DNA from: a virus
IMG/VR virus record: IMGVR_UViG_3300031630_000002
Span: 1 to 64,000 of that record
DNA: 64,000 bases
Direction: 5' to 3' (one strand)
The notes under the pieces are model-generated. The model was not told the DNA's origin, made no database searches, and saw only the letters and a program-made list of their open reading frames with translations. The stretch's first letter is position 1. Each line of letters begins with the position of its first letter. Shown here one piece after another: positions 50,123 to 57,354 of the stretch. The position numbers and the translations under genes are program-made.

Positions 50123-50714
50123 TATTTTTGGTAGTTATAATGTAGCAGAGTTTAACGAGTTAGCGAACTTAAATTCACATCGTGGGCAACATTCGTTTTC
50201 TACTGCTACATACGATGGTGAAGTGCTAGATGTAATTGAGAAGAGTTTAGGTAAATTTAAGTCACAAGAACTTGATACAGGTAATTTGTATATTGGTCAT
50301 GTGCAGTCGCCTACAACTAATGCACGATCAATTGCATCAGTGCATCCGTCAGTGATTGATGGTACGTTGTTATGGCACAATGGTATTATCAAAGAGACAC
50401 AAATGAGGAAATGGAATTATCATGATAAATGGGACACTGCGTGTTTGCATAAGTATATTTCCAGTGGGTTAGATAAGTTGGGTGATGTAGATGGTTCATT
50501 TGCTTGTGTCTATTATAAAGAAGGTAAGTTGTATATTTGGCGAAATGAGAATTGTCCGATGTTTGTAAATGGTAGTAGTTTTTCGTCAGTAAAATTTAAG
50601 AACGCTGTACGCATAGAAGCGAATATTGTATATAAGTTAGATGGTAAAAACTGGGTAAAAACTGATAAAGCATTTACAACGAAAAATACATTTTATTGGT
50701 CGCCAGCAGCGTAA
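50115..50714 (+). CDS. gat: Class II glutamine amidotransferase (Gat) partner of QueC
   Basis: A 199-residue Ntn-hydrolase-type protein starting at ATG 50115 (MCSIFGS), so removal of Met exposes Cys2 as nucleophile. SHRGQHS (21-27), GHVQSPT (61-67), LWHNG (86-90) and GSFACVYY (127-134) follow the order of the PurF/GlmS/AsnB glutaminase domain (RG..S, H-R--T, HNG, G.F). The GATase releases ammonia from glutamine. A Gat domain fused to QueC is known from archaea and phages that make archaeosine or its DNA form; here the two are separate and translationally coupled. Late C-terminal region unassigned. Confidence 0.85.
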   Translation: MCSIFGSYNVAEFNELANLNSHRGQHSFSTATYDGEVLDVIEKSLGKFKSQELDTGNLYIGHVQSPTTNARSIASVHPSVIDGTLLWHNGIIKETQMRKWNYHDKWDTACLHKYISSGLDKLGDVDGSFACVYYKEGKLYIWRNENCPMFVNGSSFSSVKFKNAVRIEANIVYKLDGKNWVKTDKAFTTKNTFYWSPAA

Positions 50715-50744
50715 GGATAAATAAACAGCATAGTTTATATTTAA

Positions 50745-50776
50745 AGCCTCTTAATTCGCGTTAAGGGGCTTTTTTT
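50745..50776 (+). terminator. Rho-independent terminator after the gat gene
   Basis: AGCCTCTTAA (50745-50754) pairs with TTAAGGGGCT (50761-50770; one G-T pair), loop TTCGCG, then seven Ts. It ends the queC-gat unit. Confidence 0.9.
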
Positions 50777-50798
50777 ACTATTAAATAGTAAATAGTTC

Positions 50799-50827
50799 TT
50801 GACAAGCAAGGAGTATTATTATATAAT
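50799..50827 (+). promoter_or_regulatory. Early promoter, cassette-related
   Basis: TTGACA (50799-50804), 17 bp, TATAAT (50822-50827); the -35-side spacer starts AGCAAGGAGTATTATTA. The leader is divergent from other copies and ends AAGGAGAG before the ATG at 50860. Confidence 0.85.
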
Positions 50828-50859
50828 TAGTATAGTTAATGAGTTAAGGAGAGTATGAA

Positions 50860-51054
50860 ATGAAAGCAGTACATTTGATGAAGACAAAGAATGCACGATC
50901 ACCGAAGAATGTAGTCATGGCGCTGAATGCAGTAGCAAAGAATCTAAAGGTTGCTAACAAGAGTGTAGTGATGAAGGATCGCAAGAAAGCGGCAAAGAGT
51001 GGTGCAGTTAAGCACAAGAACAAGCGGTTTGATAATTATAAGATTGCCGCATAA
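50860..51054 (+). CDS. Very basic small protein
   Basis: A 64-residue protein with about 20 Lys/Arg (KNARSPKNVVMALNAVAKNL, MKDRKKAAKSGAVKHKNKRF). Possible nucleic-acid binder by charge. It has its own promoter and an AAGGAGAG SD. A long AT-rich inverted repeat encloses its stop codon. Confidence 0.7.
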   Translation: MKAVHLMKTKNARSPKNVVMALNAVAKNLKVANKSVVMKDRKKAAKSGAVKHKNKRFDNYKIAA

Positions 51055-51067
51055 TTTTATAATTATC
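51031..51067 (+). other. Inverted repeat around a stop codon
   Basis: GATAATTATAA (51031-51041) is the exact reverse complement of TTATAATTATC (51057-51067); the TAA of the basic small gene (51052-51054) is in the loop. TTATAATTATCAGA recurs at 51460-51473 at the end of the 40-residue gene. Confidence 0.6.
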
Positions 51068-51089
51068 AGACTTAGAGAAGGAGAGAATT

Positions 51090-51341
51090 ATGTACCAAAT
51101 TAAAGATTTTACAACTAAAAGTAATATGATTAATGGTGTAGATAAAATTAATTTATGTATTGGTGATAAAGTTCTAAGAACTATGGACCTTAATTCTTTT
51201 GTTGTACTGTTTAAAGCCGATCATCAAAAGTGGGCAGAATTTTATATGAGCGAACGTCAATCTCGTATTGATTGTAATATAGCTCAAATTAATCGTTTAG
51301 AACGTGCTAATGAAGAAATTGAAGAAGAAATGGGAAATTAA
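51090..51341 (+). CDS. Small early protein
   Basis: An 83-residue protein (MYQIKDFTTKSNMINGVDKI, LCIGDKVLRTMDLNSFVVLF), ending in a charged helix (RLERANEEIEEEMGN). AAGGAGAG is the SD. Probably co-transcribed with the basic small gene. Function unknown. Confidence 0.72.
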   Translation: MYQIKDFTTKSNMINGVDKINLCIGDKVLRTMDLNSFVVLFKADHQKWAEFYMSERQSRIDCNIAQINRLERANEEIEEEMGN

Positions 51342-51342
51342 A

Positions 51343-51465
51343 ATGAAAGTTTTTACTATTGGTCGTTTAACATATTCAAATTGTGAATATCGTCATAATA
51401 TTATGATTTATAATTACCCACATAAGCATTTATTCTGGCGCTTTTGGTGGAAAATAACTTTATAA
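51343..51465 (+). CDS. Very small Trp/Tyr-rich protein
   Basis: A 40-residue frame (MKVFTIGRLTYSNCEYRHNI, FWRFWWKITL) 1 bp after the preceding stop. Its end carries a copy of the TTATAATTATCAGA sequence found after 50860-51054. Coding by spacing and composition, but no relatives recognised. Confidence 0.5.
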   Translation: MKVFTIGRLTYSNCEYRHNIMIYNYPHKHLFWRFWWKITL

Positions 51466-51499
51466 TTATCAGATTGTAAATAAAAGAGAGAGAAGTAAA

Positions 51500-52717
51500 A
51501 TGAAGTATCGTAATATAGAATCAAAAGGTGTACCAATAAAAGCGTGGATAGACGGCGTTAATTTGGAAGATCAAGCAAAAGAGCAATTGCAAAACATAGC
51601 ACAATTGCCGATCATACACAGTCACATAGCAGTGATGCCAGACGTTCACTTAGGTAAAGGAGCAACGATAGGTAGTGTTATACCTACGTTAAAAGCAATC
51701 ATACCTAATGCGGTTGGAGTTGATCTAGGTTGTGGAATGATGGCTGCAATGACAACATTGTATGCTAAAGATTTACCAGATAATTTACTCGCTGTTCGTA
51801 CTGCTATAGAAAAAGCAGTACCACACGGACGTACAAATAACGGCAAAGCAGTTAATGACAAAGGTGCTTGGAATGATATACCAAAACTTGCATCTGATTT
51901 ATGGAAAATGCACCTTGAGCAACAGTTCAATAAAATGGTTGATAAGTATCCAGAGATAGGTCAGTGTAACCACATTGTACACCTTGGAACATTGGGAACT
52001 GGTAATCATTTTATAGAGTTATGTCTTGATGAAAATCAGCAAGTATGGATAATGTTACACTCTGGTTCACGTGGTGTTGGTAATCGTATTGCGTCAACTT
52101 TCATAGCGAAAGCGAAGCAAGATATGATAAATCAGCAGACACATTTGCCAGATAAAGAGTTGGCATATTTGCAAGAAGGATCGCCATACTTTGACGACTA
52201 TGTAGAAGGTGTTACATGGGCGCAAGAGTTTGCCAAGATCAATCGTCAAGTGATGATGCAACTAACCATAGAAGCATTGGAATCAGTATTGCCACCATTT
52301 AAGGCTAACGTGTTGGCGGTTAATTGTCACCACAACTACGTGAGTAAAGAGCATCACTTCGGTGAAGATGTTTACTTGACACGTAAAGGTGCGGTTTCTG
52401 CTAAGGCTGGTGAGTTGGGTATAATCCCAGGATCAATGGGTGCTAAAAGTTTCATTGTGCGTGGTTTAGGTAATCCTGAATCATTTTCATCATGTAGTCA
52501 CGGCGCAGGTCGTACAATGTCACGTACTGCGGCACGTAAGCAGTTCACCGTAGATGACCACATCAAGGCGACAGCAGGAGTAGAGTGTCGTAAAGACGAA
52601 GATGTGATTGATGAAACCCCAATGGCATATAAAGACATCGAAGCGGTAATGAAAGCACAGGATGATTTAGTTGAAGTTGTTCACACATTAAAGCAAGTTG
52701 TTTGCGTAAAGGGTTGA
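51500..52717 (+). CDS. rtcB: RNA ligase RtcB
   Basis: A 405-residue RtcB. Conserved MPDVHLGKGATIGSVI, NAVGVDLGCGMMA (metal Cys), HLGTLGTGNHFIEL, LHSGSRGVGN, NCHHNYVSKEHHFGE (metal His), and HGAGR with the histidine that becomes guanylylated. RtcB joins 2',3'-cyclic phosphate or 3'-phosphate RNA to 5'-OH ends, so it can mend tRNA or other RNA cut by host anticodon nucleases. Its TGA lies within the next promoter's -35 box. It sits in the accessory island under the 50799 promoter, with AGAGAGAAG as SD. Confidence 0.95.
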   Translation: MKYRNIESKGVPIKAWIDGVNLEDQAKEQLQNIAQLPIIHSHIAVMPDVHLGKGATIGSVIPTLKAIIPNAVGVDLGCGMMAAMTTLYAKDLPDNLLAVRTAIEKAVPHGRTNNGKAVNDKGAWNDIPKLASDLWKMHLEQQFNKMVDKYPEIGQCNHIVHLGTLGTGNHFIELCLDENQQVWIMLHSGSRGVGNRIASTFIAKAKQDMINQQTHLPDKELAYLQEGSPYFDDYVEGVTWAQEFAKINRQVMMQLTIEALESVLPPFKANVLAVNCHHNYVSKEHHFGEDVYLTRKGAVSAKAGELGIIPGSMGAKSFIVRGLGNPESFSSCSHGAGRTMSRTAARKQFTVDDHIKATAGVECRKDEDVIDETPMAYKDIEAVMKAQDDLVEVVHTLKQVVCVKG

Positions 52718-52742
52718 CAAGTAAGGCTTATTACGTTATAAT
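52714..52742 (+). promoter_or_regulatory. Early promoter, cassette copy 5
   Basis: TTGACA (52714-52719; includes the rtcB stop), 17 bp with AGTAAGGCT, TATAAT (52737-52742), leader AGTTATATAAGTTAATCAAAGCAAGG before the ATG at 52777. Confidence 0.87.
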
Positions 52743-52776
52743 AGTTATATAAGTTAATCAAAGCAAGGAAAGTATT

Positions 52777-52938
52777 ATGTTTCAAGCATTATTGGGAGTT
52801 TGGATAGTTTGGATAGTCGCAGCGTGGTTCACCCATGTGTTTACGTGTTTCGCTAGTGCATCATGGGGTTTCCTCGTTGCTGGTGCAATAGCATTTCCAG
52901 TAGCGTGGGCGCATGGAACTTGGTTGTGGTTTCAATAA
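52777..52938 (+). CDS. Small two-helix membrane protein
   Basis: A 53-residue, Trp-rich protein (MFQALLGVWIVWIVAAWFTH, WGFLVAGAIAFPVAWAHGTW) with two hydrophobic segments. First gene after cassette copy 5, following an AAGGAAAG SD. Probably an inner-membrane protein; superinfection exclusion or defence roles are possible but not shown. Confidence 0.7.
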   Translation: MFQALLGVWIVWIVAAWFTHVFTCFASASWGFLVAGAIAFPVAWAHGTWLWFQ

Positions 52939-52957
52939 ATTAATAAAGCAGAGTAAT

Positions 52958-53188
52958 ATGATTATGGAAGGTTTAGTAGAAATCACAGGTGAGGAATTCC
53001 CACCACATACATATTTTTTGAATCCCGAAGGTAAGTTGTTTGCATACATTCGGGTTAATGATGGTAAGTTGATTGAGTTCAAAAAGCCGTTATCATTTTA
53101 CAAGTCTCGTCGCAAGTTTAAAAAAGTGACGCACGATACGTTTACAGATAATTATTCAGACAACTTTCGTAAAAAGGAAAAGGTATGA
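52958..53188 (+). CDS. Small early protein
   Basis: A 76-residue protein from ATG 52958 (MIMEGLVEITGEEFPPHTYF, ending NYSDNFRKKEKV), chosen because an earlier in-frame start would overlap the membrane protein gene. A second ATG is two codons later. Overlaps the next gene by 4 bp (ATGA). Family unknown. Confidence 0.68.
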   Translation: MIMEGLVEITGEEFPPHTYFLNPEGKLFAYIRVNDGKLIEFKKPLSFYKSRRKFKKVTHDTFTDNYSDNFRKKEKV

Positions 53189-53400
53189 TCTTATTCAGTG
53201 GTCGCTCGAAAAAGAATGTCGGGTGGGAATTATTAGCATTACGCAAAGATAAGAACTTCTCAGAAGGTTTATCATTGGTAGATTTCAAGGTAAACATCTT
53301 GCGAGGCGACTTTACGCTACATACTCCCATATTTCAATTGTACATTGAATTGTTAAACATAACACTATTAGATTTCAGCATTGTAAAAGTTGAACATTAG
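53185..53400 (+). CDS. Small early protein
   Basis: A 71-residue protein (MILFSGRSKKNVGWELLALR, FQLYIELLNITLLDFSIVKV). Coupled to the gene before it by ATGA. Strand-rich C-terminus, no motif recognised. Confidence 0.68.
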   Translation: MILFSGRSKKNVGWELLALRKDKNFSEGLSLVDFKVNILRGDFTLHTPIFQLYIELLNITLLDFSIVKVEH

Positions 53401-53408
53401 AGAGAATT

Positions 53409-54212
53409 ATGTCTACCGCAATTTTTAACCCACAAGTCACATTAAATACTCTACTAAAACATGATGAAATTGAAGACATGCACAGTAATTTTGAAAATAA
53501 TGTCTCGCCAAAAAAGTTATCAGTTAGCATAGAAGGTGCATTGGCTGTATTACTCTATATGAATAGAACTCGTTCAATCAAGGAGGCAATGAATCTTTTC
53601 ATTAACTGCTTAGAAGGCAATACACTTAACGCAACAGTTCCTCTTGCAGAAGATTGCGCAAACGCTGCTGATATATTTTCATATTGGGAAAAAAAGTTCT
53701 TCATGGCGAAATTAAGTGATGATATTACACTTACGTCTTGGCGAAAAAAACTGCTTCATATGTGTAGTAATCGAAATACACCAATGATGGAATCGTACAA
53801 GAAGATGTTAATTACGTTGCCGCGAATCACTTCGTATGAAAAACGCACTGATGCTATTGCTGACAAATATGTGTCTCATGATTATAATCATCACTCTCAT
53901 TGTGAATTTGAGGGATTACAGTTACGTCTTATCGAAAAATATAGACATGACACAGTACGTGAGAAGTCATTCATATATAGGTTGGCAGATAATCATAATA
54001 AGGTATATGAATTATCTATTTCAAAAAGACGCGATGGTGATTCTACTGTGTCTGACATGATTAGTACGGCATCCGCATTTGATGCATTGTTTGGTATGAC
54101 AGGTAGTGTGAGATTAGATGGTAGAGGACAATTAAAACCACTTAACAATGTGCTTCACGATAAGTTTCTGTATAAGACGCTAAAGAATATTACTTCAATT
54201 ACTCCTATTTAA
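53409..54212 (+). CDS. Hypothetical protein
   Basis: A 267-residue, mostly helical protein. SVSIEGALAVLLYMNRTRSI, CANAADIFSYWEKKFFMAKL and a C-terminal STASAFDALFGMTGSVRLDG stretch. Contains the triple His patch DYNHHSHCEF, which might bind metal. Eight bases after the previous stop (AGAGAA SD). No family recognised; position in the accessory island suggests a host-interaction role. Confidence 0.72.
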   Translation: MSTAIFNPQVTLNTLLKHDEIEDMHSNFENNVSPKKLSVSIEGALAVLLYMNRTRSIKEAMNLFINCLEGNTLNATVPLAEDCANAADIFSYWEKKFFMAKLSDDITLTSWRKKLLHMCSNRNTPMMESYKKMLITLPRITSYEKRTDAIADKYVSHDYNHHSHCEFEGLQLRLIEKYRHDTVREKSFIYRLADNHNKVYELSISKRRDGDSTVSDMISTASAFDALFGMTGSVRLDGRGQLKPLNNVLHDKFLYKTLKNITSITPI

Positions 54213-54279
54213 GTGTTGACAAGTAAGGCTCATTGTTATATAATAGTTACATAAGTTAATAAAGAGAGCAAGACTATGA
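54212..54279 (+). repeat. 68-bp exact direct repeat, left copy (promoter cassette 6)
   Basis: Identical over 68 bases to 55814-55881. It contains TTGACA (54216-54221), 17 bp, TATAAT (54239-54244), the AGTTACATAAGTTAAT leader, the GAGAGCAAG SD region and the ATGA start. Confidence 0.92.
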
Positions 54280-54548
54280 TTAAAACAGCAAAGGGCGCAA
54301 AGGTTTACGAGCAATGGTCTAAAGCATACGTGCGTGACCACGACGGTGTCGTATTATGGAAGTCTAATGATCGTAGTCCGTTTGAGGATGTGTTAGGTGA
54401 TTTCCTAGCATTCGGTTACATTAGTCAGTTATCGTATGATAACACTGTTGTAGCAAAAGCAGCACAAGATAACGAAGCGTTAGAAAGTTTCTTTAGTAGC
54501 AAGCCTACGCGTGAGCAGTTATTTGAACGCAACGCTAATCGGTTTTAA
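54276..54548 (+). CDS. Small early protein
   Basis: A 90-residue protein (MIKTAKGAKVYEQWSKAYVR, GVVLWKSNDRSPFEDVLGDF). First gene after the exact-repeat cassette. Acidic and aromatic residues are spread evenly and no motif is recognised. Confidence 0.75.
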   Translation: MIKTAKGAKVYEQWSKAYVRDHDGVVLWKSNDRSPFEDVLGDFLAFGYISQLSYDNTVVAKAAQDNEALESFFSSKPTREQLFERNANRF

Positions 54549-54551
54549 ATC

Positions 54552-54764
54552 ATGATTAACTCTAATCATTTCAAAGAATCCATTGTAGTAGATATCACTG
54601 GTGAAGGTGGTACACCTGCTAACTTAATCGCATTGGCAACTAGCCTCGCTCGTCCTGATCATGCAGATATCGTAAGAGATATGAATAGTGGTGATTACGA
54701 GCATTTAGTTAATGTATTTGACGAACACTTTAGTGATATCGTTACGTTAACTGCGCCCACCTAA
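54552..54764 (+). CDS. Small early protein
   Basis: A 70-residue acidic protein (MINSNHFKESIVVDITGEGG, TPANLIALATSLARPDHADI). It starts 3 bp after the preceding stop. Function unknown; resembles small phage proteins of the 'nucleotide-rich region' type only in size and place. Confidence 0.7.
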   Translation: MINSNHFKESIVVDITGEGGTPANLIALATSLARPDHADIVRDMNSGDYEHLVNVFDEHFSDIVTLTAPT

Positions 54765-54778
54765 ACGGAAAAATATTA

Positions 54779-55102
54779 ATGACCAACGAACATCCCGCTA
54801 TATTAATTGCACCAATTGATGTACAATCCAAAGTAGAAGCAGGTGCTAAATTACTAGATATACGTAATGAAGCAGATTTCAATCAATCTAAAATCAAGAA
54901 TAGTCACCATCTTGATAAAGATAACATGTCGTCATATTTCAATAATATTGACAAAACCCTTCCAATCATCGTGTGTTGTTACAAAGGTATTAGTGCACGT
55001 CAAGTAGCATCCCAACTTGTAAGCACTGGATACGACGAAGTATACGTTGTTATAGGTGGTTTTAATAACTACGTTATGCAATGTCCAACTGAGTGTATTT
55101 AA
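54779..55102 (+). CDS. Rhodanese-like protein, GlpE type
   Basis: A 107-residue single rhodanese domain. KLLDIRNEADFNQSKIKNSH is the N-terminal CH2A-like motif; VCCYKGISARQVASQL carries the catalytic Cys67 loop (CYKGIS), comparable to CYHGNSS of E. coli GlpE; GYDEVYVVIGGFNNY is the CH2B-like end. GlpE transfers sulfur from thiosulfate to cyanide or thioredoxin in vitro. In a phage it could supply sulfane sulfur for tRNA or nucleotide chemistry; this is inference. Confidence 0.85.
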   Translation: MTNEHPAILIAPIDVQSKVEAGAKLLDIRNEADFNQSKIKNSHHLDKDNMSSYFNNIDKTLPIIVCCYKGISARQVASQLVSTGYDEVYVVIGGFNNYVMQCPTECI

Positions 55103-55115
55103 TCTGTAATAAGTG

Positions 55116-55144
55116 TTGACAGGCAATGCTTATTGTTGTATAAT
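55116..55144 (+). promoter_or_regulatory. Early promoter, cassette copy 7
   Basis: TTGACA (55116-55121), 17 bp, TATAAT (55139-55144), with a shortened leader (ATTTATATATAAGTTAAAGG) before the ATG at 55174. Confidence 0.86.
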
Positions 55145-55173
55145 ATTTATATATAAGTTAAAGGAATTTAAAA

Positions 55174-55800
55174 ATGGCAAATCATGTACACTTTTATGTG
55201 CAATTCCATCAAATCAATGATGATGCACGAACAAAACTGAAAGAGATGTTTGGGCGTATTCGCGAGGATGCACCACACAAATGGTTTTCTGATATCTTTG
55301 TTGAGGATGACCTGACATATGAAGAGACAGAAAAGTATGAGTGGACTACCAATAACATAGGTCCTAAGTGGAGTTATTTTGAGGACTACTCTGTCGAAGA
55401 GGGTGATGTATATTTCGTAGGAGAATCTGCTTGGTCAGCGCCAGCACAGGGGTTGCAGAAACTACTAGGTATTCTTGTAGAATATGATCCTAAAATTATT
55501 ACATCTATTATGTATGAGGATGAAGCACCAAACTTCTTTGGCGCAGATATATATGAAGGCGATGACATGTCTGATTGGATTGAATATGTTTCTGAAGAAA
55601 TCATTCATCTTGTCATTAATGAATCTGAACAGTTGACAGAAGAATCTTATGTTGATGATGAATGGGTTGATGAAGCAGCAGATGTGTTCGATGAAGAAGT
55701 ATGGGAAACAATTAATAATACTCAAGCCGGGCTTGTTGGTGAATGGCTTGAAGCAATTAAGAGTGATCAAGAAGAGCAAATAAAGAATGAGAATTTGTAA
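55174..55800 (+). CDS. Conserved early protein, ferredoxin-like N-terminal domain
   Basis: A 208-residue acidic protein (MANHVHFYVQFHQINDDART, KWSYFEDYSVEEGDVYFVGE, SAWSAPAQGLQKLLGILVEY). The pattern resembles YubB/DUF1281-like ferredoxin-fold proteins of phages and plasmids, which are uncharacterised. The C-terminal third is very acidic (EQLTEESYVDDEWVDEAADV). It has its own cassette promoter. Confidence 0.72.
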   Translation: MANHVHFYVQFHQINDDARTKLKEMFGRIREDAPHKWFSDIFVEDDLTYEETEKYEWTTNNIGPKWSYFEDYSVEEGDVYFVGESAWSAPAQGLQKLLGILVEYDPKIITSIMYEDEAPNFFGADIYEGDDMSDWIEYVSEEIIHLVINESEQLTEESYVDDEWVDEAADVFDEEVWETINNTQAGLVGEWLEAIKSDQEEQIKNENL

Positions 55801-55813
55801 ACTTATTATAATT

Positions 55814-55881
55814 AGTGTTGACAAGTAAGGCTCATTGTTATATAATAGTTACATAAGTTAATAAAGAGAGCAAGACTATGA
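55814..55881 (+). repeat. 68-bp exact direct repeat, right copy (promoter cassette 8)
   Basis: Identical to 54212-54279. Contains TTGACA (55818-55823), 17 bp, TATAAT (55841-55846) and the leader and first bases of the HAD gene at 55878. Confidence 0.92.
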
Positions 55882-56450
55882 AAGATAAAATTATATTGAC
55901 AGATTGCGACGGAGTGTGTCTAGATTGGGAAGCATCTTTCCAAGAATGGATGGCTACTAAAGGATATGTACAACAACAGTTTGCAGTATATGACATTTCC
56001 GTTATGTATGGTATTGAGAAAGCAGAAGGAAAGCGTTTAATACATGAGTTTAACAACTGTGGTTGGATGGCATCTTTACCAGCGATGCGTGATTCACGTT
56101 CTGGTATTGCGAAGTTGGTTGAAGCGGGCTACAAGTTTGTTGCAATCACTAGTTTAAGTTTAGATCTAAAGTCAAAAGCATTGCGTGTTCGCAACTTGAA
56201 AGAGTTATACGGTGATGCATTTGTTGATGTAATCTGCCTTGATACGGGTGCTGATAAAGATGAAGAACTAGAACACTATCGCGGTAGTGAAATGTATTGG
56301 ATTGAGGATAAGTGGTCTAATGCTGTGTTGGGCGCAGATTTGGGATTGAAATCAATTTTAATTGACCATCCTCATAATGCTGCATATAGTGATGAAAGAA
56401 TAGTACGAGCGAGTACTTGGGCAGATATAGTCGAGGAAATCCTCGGTTAA
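55878..56450 (+). CDS. HAD-type nucleotidase
   Basis: A 190-residue HAD hydrolase with LTDCDGVCLDW (nucleophile D9, D11), ITSLS as motif II, and a C-terminal MYWIEDKWSNAVLGADLGLK then ILIDHPHN for motifs III and IV. The arrangement resembles 5'(3')-deoxyribonucleotidases, which dephosphorylate dNMPs and could balance nucleotide pools or salvage host DNA. Expressed from the exact-repeat cassette. It ends tail to tail with phoH with no gap. Confidence 0.78.
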   Translation: MKDKIILTDCDGVCLDWEASFQEWMATKGYVQQQFAVYDISVMYGIEKAEGKRLIHEFNNCGWMASLPAMRDSRSGIAKLVEAGYKFVAITSLSLDLKSKALRVRNLKELYGDAFVDVICLDTGADKDEELEHYRGSEMYWIEDKWSNAVLGADLGLKSILIDHPHNAAYSDERIVRASTWADIVEEILG

Positions 56451-57191
56451 TTAGTCTTCATCACCATAAATTGTTAATATGGCTTGTACTACGATATGTC
56501 GTTCTATGTCTTGTTTTTCGAATTCAATGACACCGATCATATCACTTTTTTGTTCTTTAAGTCGGATTAAAAAGTCTTTTAGACCGTTCGCTTCAAACCC
56601 TCTATCGTGCTGTGCGAGATCGCCTGTTACGAAGATGCGACTATTTGTGCCGATACGTGTTAGAAGCATTTTCATTTGACTTGGTGTGGCGTTTTGCATT
56701 TCATCTCCGATGATCCATGCATTTTTAAATGTGCGTCCTCTCATGTATGCGAGTGGTGCGACTTCGATAACGCCATCTTCTACCATACTTTCGATTTCTT
56801 GTGGTGTCCAATATTCTTCAAATACGTCGAATATTGGTCGAGTCCATGGAGCCATTTTTTCTACTAGACTGCCTGGAAGAAAGCCGTGTTGTTCGTCTAC
56901 ACTAACTGCGGGTCGTGTAATGACTATTTTTTCACATGTGCCTGCTTTGAATGCTCGAATAGCGGCTAAAACTGCTAGCATGGTTTTTCCTGTTCCCGCT
57001 GGTCCCATTGCGAATACTATGTGTCTATTGTTGTCATCGAGTAATTCGATGTAGTCTTCTTGTCTGCGGTTTTTTGGAATCATGGTAACGAATCGCTCTC
57101 TGCGCTTCATTCCATTAAGTTGAATAACGTCCTGTTTAACATCGTGATCTTGACGTTGTTGGTTTTTTGTTTTTCTTGCTCGTCTGGCCAT
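56451..57191 (-). CDS. phoH: PhoH-like P-loop ATPase
   Basis: A 246-residue PhoH. Basic N-terminus (ARRARKTKNQQRQ); NRHIVFAMGPAGTGKT with Walker A 63-70; ITRPAVSVDEQHGFLPGSLV, Walker B WIIGDEMQNATPSQMK and the TGDLAQHD sensor. This family is frequent in marine phages. Its role is debated (phosphate stress, RNA metabolism). It is on the minus strand between two plus-strand blocks; SD AAGGAG. Confidence 0.93.
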   Translation of the reverse strand: MARRARKTKNQQRQDHDVKQDVIQLNGMKRRERFVTMIPKNRRQEDYIELLDDNNRHIVFAMGPAGTGKTMLAVLAAIRAFKAGTCEKIVITRPAVSVDEQHGFLPGSLVEKMAPWTRPIFDVFEEYWTPQEIESMVEDGVIEVAPLAYMRGRTFKNAWIIGDEMQNATPSQMKMLLTRIGTNSRIFVTGDLAQHDRGFEANGLKDFLIRLKEQKSDMIGVIEFEKQDIERHIVVQAILTIYGDED

Positions 57192-57243
57192 TAAAAACTC
57201 CTTTTAAGTTTTAGTGAGTGTGCCTCATACTTGCTCGTACACT

Positions 57244-57253
57244 ATTATTTAGC
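57244..57253 (-). promoter_or_regulatory. Late promoter candidate, minus strand
   Basis: Reads GCTAAATAAT on the minus strand, about 52 bases upstream of phoH; a weak variant of the late motif. The 163-bp gap before 57355 otherwise holds AT-rich sequence. Confidence 0.4.
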
Positions 57254-57317
57254 ATTTTTTTAATGCTCACATTAACAACATATATAATTAATATACAGTA
57301 AGTCAATTAATAAAAAA

Positions 57318-57327
57318 GACTAAATAC
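57318..57327 (+). promoter_or_regulatory. Late promoter candidate
   Basis: GACTAAATAC 27 bases upstream of the ATG at 57355, with TTAGGAG as SD. Likely start of the 57-59 kb run. Confidence 0.5.
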
Positions 57328-57354
57328 TGTTATATTAATAGTTAGGAGAATACT

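Noticed and set aside
49382-50714. Complete 7-deazaguanine DNA-modification pathway
   Set aside because: folE, queD, queE and the base-exchange transglycosylase are not visible in the window, so only a partial module is claimed.
52913-52957. Upstream in-frame ATG for the gene at 52958
   Set aside because: It overlaps the small membrane protein gene and lacks an SD; ATG 52958 fits the spacing.
56686-57054. Plus-strand open frame opposite phoH
   Set aside because: Ser/Pro-rich shadow of a clear PhoH gene.
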